A stretch of 64,000 bases of DNA from Streptomyces malaysiensis subsp. samsunensis (lineage in GTDB: Bacteria; Actinomycetota; Actinomycetes; Streptomycetales; Streptomycetaceae): contig NZ_JANIIC010000016.1 of the NCBI RefSeq assembly GCF_024519315.1, positions 1 to 64,000 of the forward strand, in the 5' to 3' direction. Positions 34,782 through 42,554 of the stretch are shown here, piece by piece; within the stretch, counting starts at the first letter, position 1, and each line of letters begins with the position of its first letter. The notes beneath the pieces were generated by a model. It searched no databases. It worked only from the letters and a program-made list of their open reading frames with translations, and was not told the origin of the DNA. The position numbers were made by a program, and so were the translations under genes.

Positions 34782-35459
34782 TCATTGACCCGGGGTCACC
34801 AGGCCGGACTCATAGGCGAAGATCACCGCCTGGGCGCGGTCGCGGAGCCCCAGCTTGGCCAGCACCCGGCCGATATGGGTCTTCACCGTCTGCTCCGCGA
34901 GTACCAGCGATTCGGCGATCTCCTGGTTGGACAGGCCCCGCGCGATCAGCTCCAGCACCTCGGTCTCCCGTGGTGTCAGCCCGCCCAGCCGCAGGGCGGG
35001 GCCGGCGCGGCGCGGGGCGGGGCGCTGGCGGGCGAAGTCGGCGATCAGCCGGCGGGTGACGGACGGGGCGAGCAGCGCCTCGCCCGCCGCCACCACCCGG
35101 ACCGCGGAGATCAGATCCGCCGGTGGGGCGTCCTTGAGCAGAAAGCCGCTGGCCCCGGCGCGCAGCGCCTCGTAGACGTAGTCGTCCACATCGAAGGTGG
35201 TGAGCATCAGGACCTTGGGCCGGTGGGTGACTCCGCGTGGCGGGTCCAGCAGCTTCCGGGCCGCCTCGAGCCCGTCCATCTCGGGCATCCGGACGTCCAT
35301 CAGCACCACATCGGGGTGGGTGCGGCGGCTGACTGCCACGCCCTCCCGCCCGTCCGGCGCCTCGCCGACGACGTCGATATCGCTCTGCGCGGCGAGCAGG
35401 GCGGCGAACCCCGCCCGCACCATCGCCTGGTCGTCGACGATGATCACCTTGATGGTCAT
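34782..35459 (-). CDS. Two-component response regulator, LuxR/NarL type
   Basis: A 225-residue regulator. The receiver has the acidic pocket D9-D10, phosphoacceptor D55 (VVLMDVRMPEMDG), the switch threonine in LMLTTFD and a lysine in LLKDAPP. The C-terminal GerE-type HTH is LTPRETEVLELIARGLSNQE through VKTHIGRVLAKLGL. Its start overlaps the kinase stop by four bases (ATGA), so the pair is coupled. Confidence 0.93.
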   Translation of the reverse strand: MTIKVIIVDDQAMVRAGFAALLAAQSDIDVVGEAPDGREGVAVSRRTHPDVVLMDVRMPEMDGLEAARKLLDPPRGVTHRPKVLMLTTFDVDDYVYEALRAGASGFLLKDAPPADLISAVRVVAAGEALLAPSVTRRLIADFARQRPAPRRAGPALRLGGLTPRETEVLELIARGLSNQEIAESLVLAEQTVKTHIGRVLAKLGLRDRAQAVIFAYESGLVTPGQ

Positions 35460-36817
35460 GACGGGTCCGTCTCTTCGAGGTCTACCAGGGGCAGGCGGGC
35501 CGCGACGCGGAAGCCGCCGTCGGGGAGCGGGCCGGTGTCGAGCACGCCGCCGACCAGCCGTACGCGTTCGACCATGCCGATGAGGCCATGGCCGGTGCCG
35601 CTGGTCTCCAGGGGCTTGGTGGGCGCGCTGTCGGGCGGGCCGTTGACCACCAGCAGGGTCAGCGCCGAGCGGTCCTCGGCCGAGATGGCCACCCGGGTCG
35701 CGGCGCCCGGCGCGTGGCGCACCACATTGGCCAGCGCCTCCTGCACGATGCGGTACGCGGACAGCCCCACGGCCTGCGGTAGCGGTTCGAGCCCGGCCAC
35801 ATCGTCCGCGACGGTCAGCGTGGTCGGTATCCCGGCCCGTACCGTCGCCTCGACCAGCTGTGGCACCTGCCCGAGACCTGGCTGCGGCGCCCGTTCGCCA
35901 CGGGTCTCCTCGCTGCGCAACACGCCCAGCAGCCGCCGCATTTCGGCGAGGGACTCCCGGGCGGTGGCGGCGATGGTGGAGAACTCCCGCTCCGCGTCGG
36001 ACGGCAGCCCGCCGATCCGGTACGGGGCGCTGTCGGCCTGCACGGTGATCACGGACATATGGTGGGCGACCACGTCATGCAGCTCACGGGCGATCCGGGC
36101 GCGCTCCTCCAGCAGGGTGCGACGGGCCCGTTCGGCCTCGCTGATCGTCTCCTGCTCGGCCAGCCGCCGCTGGGCGTCGCCGCGCTCGCGCAGCGCCCCG
36201 GCGACGAGCAGCACCACCCCGCTGAGCACGAACAGGATCACATTGCTGCCGTTGCTCTTGTCCGGGAAGGCCATGCCGAGGGCCAGTCCCGCGGCGCCGG
36301 TGACCAGCCACACCGCCACCAGGGTGCGGCGCGGTTCGCGCAGCGCGAGGGCGAGCAGCAGGAAGAGATAGCCGATGATGCCGCCCGGCAGCCAGGGCCA
36401 CACCCGGTTCTGGAGGTGGTCCGCGGTGCCGAGCACCACGAAGGCGCAGACGAGATCGGAGAGGAAGACGATCCACCACGCCTGGAGGGGGCGGGTGACG
36501 GACAGCAGCAGCGGGGTGGTCTGGGCGATGCCGAGCAGTGTGGCGACGCCGCCGCCCACCCCGTAGTCATGGGAGAGGACTTGGGCGGTGCTGGGGACCA
36601 GGATCGCGGTGAGGACCATCGCCACGCCGTACGGCACCCGGCGCAGCCGGCGCCTGGGCGACTGGGCGAACAGCGGGGTCGCCGGATAACTGGGGGTCAC
36701 CAGGGCGCGGGCGAGGGCGCCCGCCTGCCGCCGGGCGGCCTTGGGCAGGCTCTCGTGCGCGGTGGAGGAGGCGGCGGCCGGCGCCGGGCCGGTGGCCGCG
36801 GAGGAGGGGCCGGACAC
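35456..36817 (-). CDS. Two-component sensor histidine kinase
   Basis: A 453-residue kinase with five or six membrane helices (about residues 62-205) and a HisKA_3 dimerisation domain with phosphoacceptor H247 (RARIARELHDVVAHH). A HATPase domain with GTGHGLIGMVERV follows. The start is a GTG immediately after the TAG of the DUF4429 gene, with GGAG within the end of that gene as ribosome site, so translation is coupled. The signal is unknown. Confidence 0.92.
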   Translation of the reverse strand: MSGPSSAATGPAPAAASSTAHESLPKAARRQAGALARALVTPSYPATPLFAQSPRRRLRRVPYGVAMVLTAILVPSTAQVLSHDYGVGGGVATLLGIAQTTPLLLSVTRPLQAWWIVFLSDLVCAFVVLGTADHLQNRVWPWLPGGIIGYLFLLLALALREPRRTLVAVWLVTGAAGLALGMAFPDKSNGSNVILFVLSGVVLLVAGALRERGDAQRRLAEQETISEAERARRTLLEERARIARELHDVVAHHMSVITVQADSAPYRIGGLPSDAEREFSTIAATARESLAEMRRLLGVLRSEETRGERAPQPGLGQVPQLVEATVRAGIPTTLTVADDVAGLEPLPQAVGLSAYRIVQEALANVVRHAPGAATRVAISAEDRSALTLLVVNGPPDSAPTKPLETSGTGHGLIGMVERVRLVGGVLDTGPLPDGGFRVAARLPLVDLEETDPS

Positions 36818-37810
36818 CTACAGCTCCGCCAGCAGCTCGGCCTTCTTCGCGCTGAACTCGTCGTCGGTCAGCAGTCCGGCCGTGTGCAGCTCGCCCAGAT
36901 GACGGATGCGCTCGGCGATGTCGGCGGGGTCGCGGCGCGGGGCGGCGGCCCGGTTCGGGGCCGGGGCGCCCTCGGCACACGGCACGGGGGAGGAGGCCCG
37001 TACGGCCTCCAGGACGGCCGCGGCGAACGGCAGCGACTGGTGGACGAGGCCGTAGCCCATCCCGAAGACGACGGCGGCGGGGTCCTGGTCGGGGCGGCCG
37101 GGGGGCTGGTTCTCGGTGGCGCGCAGCAGCAGCCGCAGATGGCCGTGGCCACCGCCTTTGGGGGAGCCCCTGCCGATGCCGTTCCTGGCCGTGCCGTCCT
37201 TGGCGGCACCGCCTTTGGCGGCGCCCTCCCTGGGGGCGGTGCCCGCCGAGCCCCGGCTCTCCGGGGAGCGCCACTCCACACCCGTGAGCTCGTCGATCCG
37301 GAAGCGCTGGTCCCCGACCTTCCACTTCTCCGAGGAGGCGCCGGTCCAGAACCAGCGGAAGGAGATCGCCTTGCCGTCGAAGGACGCCTTGCCGTCGTAC
37401 GCCTTGAAGGACAGCGGCGGCGTCGGCACGGTCACCAGATGTGCCTCGGCGGGGAGGTCCGCCTCGGGGCCGAGGGACTCGCGTATCCGCTCGGCGTAGT
37501 AGTCGGCGAGCGTCTCCCGCTCGGCCGGCAGCACCAGGCGGTACGGGTCGTACGCGTCCTTGAGCTGGCCGTCGGCGGCGTCCATCAGTGGGTCGGCGCC
37601 TGGTCTGGGCACGGCGCGCAGCACCACCGTGCCCCGTTTGCCGACGGCGAGCTCCACCCCGGACAGCGCCTCGAAGGGGATGCGGCGTTCGCCGAGCGCC
37701 TGGAGCAGCTTCGGCGTACGAATCCCCCGTTCGAAGCGGATGAGCATGGAGTCGGTGTCGAACTCCCAGACGGTCTGAAAACCGGCCAGCACATCACCCA
37801 TGCGGCTCAT
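36818..37810 (-). CDS. DUF4429 protein with SHOCT tail
   Basis: A 330-residue actinobacterial protein with two DUF4429 units (FQTVWEFDTDSMLIRFERGI; PLSFKAYDGKASFDGKAISF), PH-like beta domains, then a Gly/Lys-rich linker and a C-terminal SHOCT helix pair (IAERIRHLGELHTAGLLTDD). It abuts the kinase gene directly, so it is probably part of that operon. A start three codons on (MGDVLAGF) is possible. Function unknown. Confidence 0.8.
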   Translation of the reverse strand: MSRMGDVLAGFQTVWEFDTDSMLIRFERGIRTPKLLQALGERRIPFEALSGVELAVGKRGTVVLRAVPRPGADPLMDAADGQLKDAYDPYRLVLPAERETLADYYAERIRESLGPEADLPAEAHLVTVPTPPLSFKAYDGKASFDGKAISFRWFWTGASSEKWKVGDQRFRIDELTGVEWRSPESRGSAGTAPREGAAKGGAAKDGTARNGIGRGSPKGGGHGHLRLLLRATENQPPGRPDQDPAAVVFGMGYGLVHQSLPFAAAVLEAVRASSPVPCAEGAPAPNRAAAPRRDPADIAERIRHLGELHTAGLLTDDEFSAKKAELLAEL

Positions 37811-37886
37811 CGTATGCGGCGGCGGCCCGCCCGTCCCCCTTTGAGGCTACGCGCGTCACTAGAGTTTCCGGTGTTTGCGCCCGGCC

Positions 37887-39093
37887 TCAGCGTAGCCCCG
37901 CGGTGCAGTCGTCGCCGTTGCCGCAGCTCACGGACTGGACGGCACCGATTCCCACCCGCGCGAAGTTGTCCAGGCTGGTCGTGCCCGGTTCGAAGTATCC
38001 GGCGTGTCCATCCGCCCCGTCCGCGGACAGCACCCGGGCGCCGAACCCGGAGGCGACCGGGTCCGCGCCATGGCCGAGCCCGCCGAACTCCAGATGCGGA
38101 ATGTCCTGGATCCAGTCGCCGGAGTCGCGCATCAGCCCACACCCGGGCGCCGGTCCCCAGATCGGAGACGCGGTCGGCGCGCATCCCGGGGCTGCCGGCC
38201 ACCGCGATATCGGTGACCTTGGGCGGCAGATCGCGGGCGGCGACCCCGCACACCACCGAGCCGTAGCTGTGGCACATCAGCGAGACCCGGGAGAGCGAGG
38301 GCAGCGCGTCGACCAGCGCGCGCAGCCGCACCGCGCCCTGGGCGGCCAGCTTGCCGGTGGCCGCGTCCATGCCGATCCCGGCCGGGGAGGTGTAGTCGGC
38401 CCAGGCGATGACGGCGGTCTTGGCGTCCGGGGCGTCGGCCCGCTGGTTCTCGTAGAGCGCTCGGGCCATCCCGACCGTCGCGGTGTACGGGCGCCCGGTC
38501 TTCTGGAACGTCAGTATGTCGGTGTCCACGCCCGGCACCACGATCGAGACCCGGTTGGCGTGGGCGAGGTCGCCGAAGACCTCGGCGGCCCGTCCGGCGC
38601 CCGAGGGGTCGAAGGAGAGGATCTGCCGCCCGGCGATCAGCAGGTCCTCATAGCGGTGCATCCGGCGGGCCGCGTCGGAGCGGCCCAGCGGGGTGAGCCG
38701 GGTGTCGTGCATCCGCTTGCGCTCATCGGCGCGCGCCCGGGTCAGGGCGACGCGGTTGGCGCGGTAGCGCAGGTCCACCGGCGCGCCGTTGAGATTGCCC
38801 ACGGCCAGCGGATAGCGCCGCACCAGACGGTCCGTCTGGGCCGTGGTGAGCGAGTCCAACCAGCGGCCGAGGGTGCGCGGCGAGCCGTACGGATCGGGCA
38901 GCGCGCGGCCGCCGAGCGATCCGTGGCGCCAGGCGCTGATCGACGCGGAGAGCGCGTCCGGAGCTCCTCGATGGCTCTTCACGGCCGTCCAGCCGGTGGT
39001 GGCGAGGAGGATGAAGACCACCGCCAGCGCGAGCAGGGCGCGCCAGGCGGTGGAACCAGGAGAGGGGGAGCCGAGCTCCGAGAAGGAAGTCAC
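37887..39093 (-). pseudogene. DUF1023 hydrolase with a frameshift
   Basis: A paralog of the 33.4-kb hydrolase. From GTG 39093 it has a membrane segment (LLALAVVFILLATTGWTAV), GRQILSFDPSGAGRAAEVFG, and the nucleophile elbow CHSYGSVVCGVAARDL. The frame then breaks at about 38131-38138: GARVWAD is in one frame, while MRDSGDWIQDI, FGGLGHGADP and HAGYFEPGTTSLDNFARVG continue in another, exactly matching the intact paralog. Removing one base would restore the full protein. Read as it stands, it would run to 37807 with a scrambled Arg-rich tail. Either a true lesion or a sequencing error. Confidence 0.75.
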
Positions 39094-39193
39094 CGCGGGA
39101 CACCCTAGGAGAAGCGTGGTGCCGGGCGCCAAATGCCGTGATTCATCTCACGTTTGAGGGTGGGAATTCCTGGGAGCTATGTCGGAATTGATG

Positions 39194-39877
39194 CTATTTA
39201 TCCCATTGTTTGGCGAGACTGGGGCCCACGTAATCAAGATGGAACGCGGTGAGGTCTCGCAATGTGACCACGCTGTCCCCCTCTTCCTCGTCTCCCTCGT
39301 CCCTCTCGCCCCACAGCTTCCCGGCGACCCGGATCACCCCGCCGAACATCGCGACCACCAGCCGCGGCCGCGGATCGGCGTCGATGTCCAGCCCCTCGCG
39401 GCGGGCGATCTCGCGCGCCAGCCGCTCCTCCATCTCGGCGATACGGCGCAGATGCACGGCGAGCAGACTCGGCGTCGACTCGATCACCCGGTACATCCGG
39501 ATGTGGAGCTCGGGCGGCACCATCTGCTCGATGGAGTCCCCGATGCTCCCCCAGGCGTCGAGCGCCGCACCGCGCAGCGCGGCCAGCGGCGCCTCGTCCG
39601 CGGGGCGGCCGCACAGGGCGGCGAAGAAGTGGCACTCGGCCGCCTCCTGGCTGGCGAAGGCGACGTCCTCCTTGCTGGTGAAGTACCGGAAGAAGGTGCG
39701 CTGGGAGACCTCGACCGCCTCGGTGATCTCGTCGACCGTGGTCCGCTCGTATCCCTGACGGGTGAACAACTCCAGTGCCGCACGCACCAGGGCGTTCCGC
39801 GTCCGCCGCTTCTTGCGCTCGCGCAACCCGGCCGGTGGCGGTGTCCCCGTGTCCGCCACTGCCTCGTCCGTCGTCAC
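39194..39877 (-). CDS. TetR-family repressor of the MFS exporter
   Basis: A 227-residue TetR protein beginning at GTG 39877. The HTH is TTVDEITEAVEVSQRTFFRY at about residues 47-66; a large effector domain and an acidic EGDEEEGDS loop near the end follow. Divergent from the drug exporter, whose promoter holds an inverted repeat; it almost certainly represses that gene. Confidence 0.87.
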   Translation of the reverse strand: MTTDEAVADTGTPPPAGLRERKKRRTRNALVRAALELFTRQGYERTTVDEITEAVEVSQRTFFRYFTSKEDVAFASQEAAECHFFAALCGRPADEAPLAALRGAALDAWGSIGDSIEQMVPPELHIRMYRVIESTPSLLAVHLRRIAEMEERLAREIARREGLDIDADPRPRLVVAMFGGVIRVAGKLWGERDEGDEEEGDSVVTLRDLTAFHLDYVGPSLAKQWDK

Positions 39878-39968
39878 CTATCGGCTCGCTTTCTACCGGT
39901 TTCGGGCCGCGTCGCGGCTGCTCAGGATACCTGTGACTAAAACGTCAGTTACCGGCGGATGAATCAGT

Positions 39969-39998
39969 TTGTCAATTGTCAGATGCTGACATTAGCCT
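39969..39998 (+). promoter_or_regulatory. Exporter promoter with embedded operator
   Basis: TTGTCA (-35, 39969-39974) and TAGCCT (-10, 39993-39998) are 18 bp apart. TGTCAG-ATG-CTGACA (39977-39991), a perfect inverted repeat, lies in the spacer. The predicted transcript start coincides with the ATG at 40005, so the message may be leaderless. Confidence 0.55.
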
Positions 39999-40004
39999 CC
40001 GGTC

Positions 40005-41606
40005 ATGACCTCTTCGACCGCCGTCGCCGATTCGGCGCCGGAACCTCCCATAACCGAACGCCCGAAGGGGCTTCGGGGTCATCCATGGCTGACGCTTCTC
40101 ACCGTCGCCCTCGGCGTGACGATGGTCGCCCTCGACGGCACGATCGTCGCCATCGCCAACCCGGCCATCCAGAAGGACCTCGGCGCCTCGCTGGCCGATG
40201 TGCAGTGGATCACCAACGGCTATCTGCTGGCCCTCGCCGTCGCGCTGATCACCGCCGGCAAGCTGGGCGACCGCTTCGGCCACCGCCAGACCTTCCTGAT
40301 CGGCGTCGTCGGCTTCGCCATCTCCTCCGCGGCCATCGGCTTCTCCGGCGAGGTCTCGCTCGTCGTGGCCTTCCGGGTGCTCCAGGGGCTGTGCGGCGCG
40401 CTGCTGATGCCCGCGGCGCTCGGGCTGCTGCGCGCCACCTTCCCCGCCGAGAAGCTCAACATGGCCATCGGCATCTGGGGCGCGGTGATCGGCGCCTCCA
40501 CCGCCGCCGGGCCCATCGTCGGCGGACTGCTCGTCGAGCATGTCAACTGGCAGTCGGTCTTCTTCATCAACGCGCCCGTCGGCGTGCTGGCCGTGGTCCT
40601 CGGACTGCTGCTCCTGGTGGACCACCGCGCCGAGAAGGCCCCGCGGTCCTTCGACATCCCCGGCATCGTGCTGCTGTCCGGCGCGATGTTCTGCCTCATC
40701 TGGGCGCTCATCAACGCCGCCGACTGGCACTGGACCGACCAGCGCACACTGCTCTTCCTGGGGCTGGCGGTGGTCTGCTTCGGCCTCTTCGTCTTCTGGG
40801 AGAGCCGGACGCCGGAGCCGCTGCTGCCGCTCAGCATGTTCCGCTCGGTGCCGCTGAGCGCGGGCACCGTGCTGATGGTGCTGATGGCCTTCGGCTTCAT
40901 GGGCGGGCTGTTCTTCGTCACCTTCTATCTCCAGAACGTGCACGGGATGAGCCCCGTCGACAGCGGACTGCGGCTGCTGCCGCTCACCGCGATGATGATC
41001 GTCGCCTCGCCGCTGGCCGGTGCGGTGATCACCAAGTTCGGGCCGCGGACGCCGCTGGTGATCGCCATGGTGATCACCGCCGTGGCGATGTTCGGCATGT
41101 CCCGGCTGGACGTGGACAGCGGCGGCCTGGAGATGGCCGTGTGGTTCGCCCTGCTGGGCCTGGGCCTCGGCCCGGTGATGGTCGGCGCCACCGAGGTCAT
41201 CGTCGGCAACGCCCCGATTCAGCACGCCGGTGTCGCCGGCGGCCTCCAGCAGGCCGCGATGCAGGTCGGCGGCAGCCTCGGCACGGCCGTCCTGGGAGCG
41301 GTCATGGCGGGCCGGGTGGACAGTACGCTGTCGGACAAGTGGGCCGACGCCGGGCTGCCGCCGATGCCCGAGGGCGCGGAGTCCAAGGCGTCGGACGCCG
41401 TCGAGGTCGGCATCGCCCCGGTCGCCAAGGGCACTCCGCCGGAGATCGCGGGCAAGATCACGGCCGTCGCGCATGACACCTTCGTGTCAGGGATGGGCCT
41501 CGCCTTCACCGTGGCCGCTGTCGTCTCGGTGGTCGCGGCCCTGGTCGCGGCCTTCACCAAGCGCGGCGAGAACGCGGACGCGGCCGGAGGGGCCGTTCAT
41601 ATCTGA
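40005..41606 (+). CDS. MFS multidrug exporter, EmrB/QacA (DHA2) type
   Basis: A 533-residue transporter with 14 predicted helices. Motif A-like GKLGDRFGHRQTF lies in the second loop, and motif C-like GASTAAGPIVGGLL and the N-terminal MVALDGTIVAIANPAIQ are typical of drug:proton antiporters. The periplasmic region near residues 440-500 is larger than usual. No recognisable ribosome site precedes ATG 40005, consistent with a leaderless transcript. Divergent TetR control implies drug induction. Confidence 0.92.
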   Translation: MTSSTAVADSAPEPPITERPKGLRGHPWLTLLTVALGVTMVALDGTIVAIANPAIQKDLGASLADVQWITNGYLLALAVALITAGKLGDRFGHRQTFLIGVVGFAISSAAIGFSGEVSLVVAFRVLQGLCGALLMPAALGLLRATFPAEKLNMAIGIWGAVIGASTAAGPIVGGLLVEHVNWQSVFFINAPVGVLAVVLGLLLLVDHRAEKAPRSFDIPGIVLLSGAMFCLIWALINAADWHWTDQRTLLFLGLAVVCFGLFVFWESRTPEPLLPLSMFRSVPLSAGTVLMVLMAFGFMGGLFFVTFYLQNVHGMSPVDSGLRLLPLTAMMIVASPLAGAVITKFGPRTPLVIAMVITAVAMFGMSRLDVDSGGLEMAVWFALLGLGLGPVMVGATEVIVGNAPIQHAGVAGGLQQAAMQVGGSLGTAVLGAVMAGRVDSTLSDKWADAGLPPMPEGAESKASDAVEVGIAPVAKGTPPEIAGKITAVAHDTFVSGMGLAFTVAAVVSVVAALVAAFTKRGENADAAGGAVHI

Positions 41607-41660
41607 CCCCTCGCGGTCAACCCCCTATCAGGGTGGACCTTGATCGACCCCATGGTGGGG

Positions 41661-41692
41661 AACGGGAGCCGGCGGACACGCTGGCTCCCGTT
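41661..41692 (+). terminator. Terminator of the MFS exporter gene
   Basis: AACGGGAGCC (41661-41670) pairs perfectly with GGCTCCCGTT (41683-41692) around 12 bases, followed by the T-rich CTGTTCTTT. It sits between the exporter and the next secreted protein, 32 bases before the latter's start. Confidence 0.75.
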
Positions 41693-41723
41693 CTGTTCTT
41701 TCCACACGGGGAGCGAAAGCACC

Positions 41724-42095
41724 ATGCGCAAGATCATTACGGCCGCCGTCTCGGCACTGGCCCTCACCGCCACCCTCGCCCCGGCCGCGGCGGCCCGGTC
41801 CGCGGCGCCACCGCGGCTGGGCAACTGCGCCGCCGGTCAGCTGTGCCTGTGGCGCGGCGACGGCTTCACGGGGGCGCGCCAGGCCCATGAACTGGCCGAT
41901 GTCGACATCGAAAGCTGTGTGCCGCTGCCGGCCGGCACCACCGCGGCCTCCCTGGCGAACCGCACGGGCCGTCCGGTGACGGCGTATCAGAGCCGCGAAT
42001 GCGCCGAGACGGCGGAGTTCCACACCTATCCCACGGGCTCCTGGTCCCCCGAAACCCCGTACCAGGTACGGGCTTTCAAGATCTGGGAAGGCTGA
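41724..42095 (+). CDS. Secreted peptidase-inhibitor I36-like protein
   Basis: A 123-residue exported protein. The signal peptide MRKIITAAVSALALTATLAP is cleaved near AAAARS. The mature part is a small beta/gamma-crystallin-like domain with cysteines in NCAAGQLCLWRGDGF, ESCVPL and SRECAE. Related streptomycete proteins inhibit metalloproteases (family I36) and many are annotated so. The start ATG 41724 has GGGGAGCG upstream; the frame is open to 41640 but lies in the terminator. Confidence 0.7.
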   Translation: MRKIITAAVSALALTATLAPAAAARSAAPPRLGNCAAGQLCLWRGDGFTGARQAHELADVDIESCVPLPAGTTAASLANRTGRPVTAYQSRECAETAEFHTYPTGSWSPETPYQVRAFKIWEG

Positions 42096-42172
42096 CCCGG
42101 CCGGGGCCTGCACCGGATCCCGCCGCCGCCCGGGGTGCGGGGCTCTGCCCGGCCCCCGGGCGGTCGGTCATC

Positions 42173-42231
42173 GGGGGCTGATCGTTCCCCACCCCGCCCC
42201 TTCCCGAACCATGGGCTCCGCCCCTGGACCC
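42173..42231. repeat. Dispersed repeat copy B
   Basis: GGGGCTGATCGTTCCCCACC, then CCGCCCCTTCCCGAACCATG, then GGCTCCGCCCCTGGACCCC. It matches copy A at 21935-21988 over the CCCCGCCCCTTCCCGAACC core and the following hairpin. Confidence 0.65.
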
Positions 42232-42490
42232 CGACGCTCATCCGACCGGTCCGCGCCCGCCGGACGCCCATGACCCGATGCGACCCCGCCGCCCGGCACC
42301 GCGTCCATGACCGCGCCGAGAAGCGCCGGGCGAACCCAAACCCAGCCGCCTGGACCCCGGCCCGCGCCGCGGCGGGTCCCATGGCCTCGGGCCGGGTGGG
42401 GGTGCGGGGGTGGGTCCCCCGTACCCCAACCCGGGGTGCGGGGGCTAAGCCCCCGTGCTTGGTTGTGCTGGCCAGGGCAGGGCGTACGAC

Positions 42491-42530
42491 GACGCGGGGG
42501 CGGGCTGGGAATCCAGCTCGCCCCCGCGTC
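42491..42530 (-). terminator. aceE terminator
   Basis: An 18-bp stem (42491-42508 with 42513-42530), complete apart from one G-T wobble, closed by a GAAT loop. It starts 24 bases past the aceE stop and is among the strongest hairpins in the window. Confidence 0.85.
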
Positions 42531-42554
42531 ACGGGTCACTGCCGTCGTAGACGG

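Larger units (their letters stand above)
42096..42554. other. Repeat-rich intergenic region before aceE terminus
   Basis: No gene is supported. It holds dispersed repeat copy B (42173-42231), other GGGGC-rich palindromic runs such as GTGCGGGGGCTAAGCCCCCG near 42437, and the aceE terminator at its right end. Confidence 0.5.
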
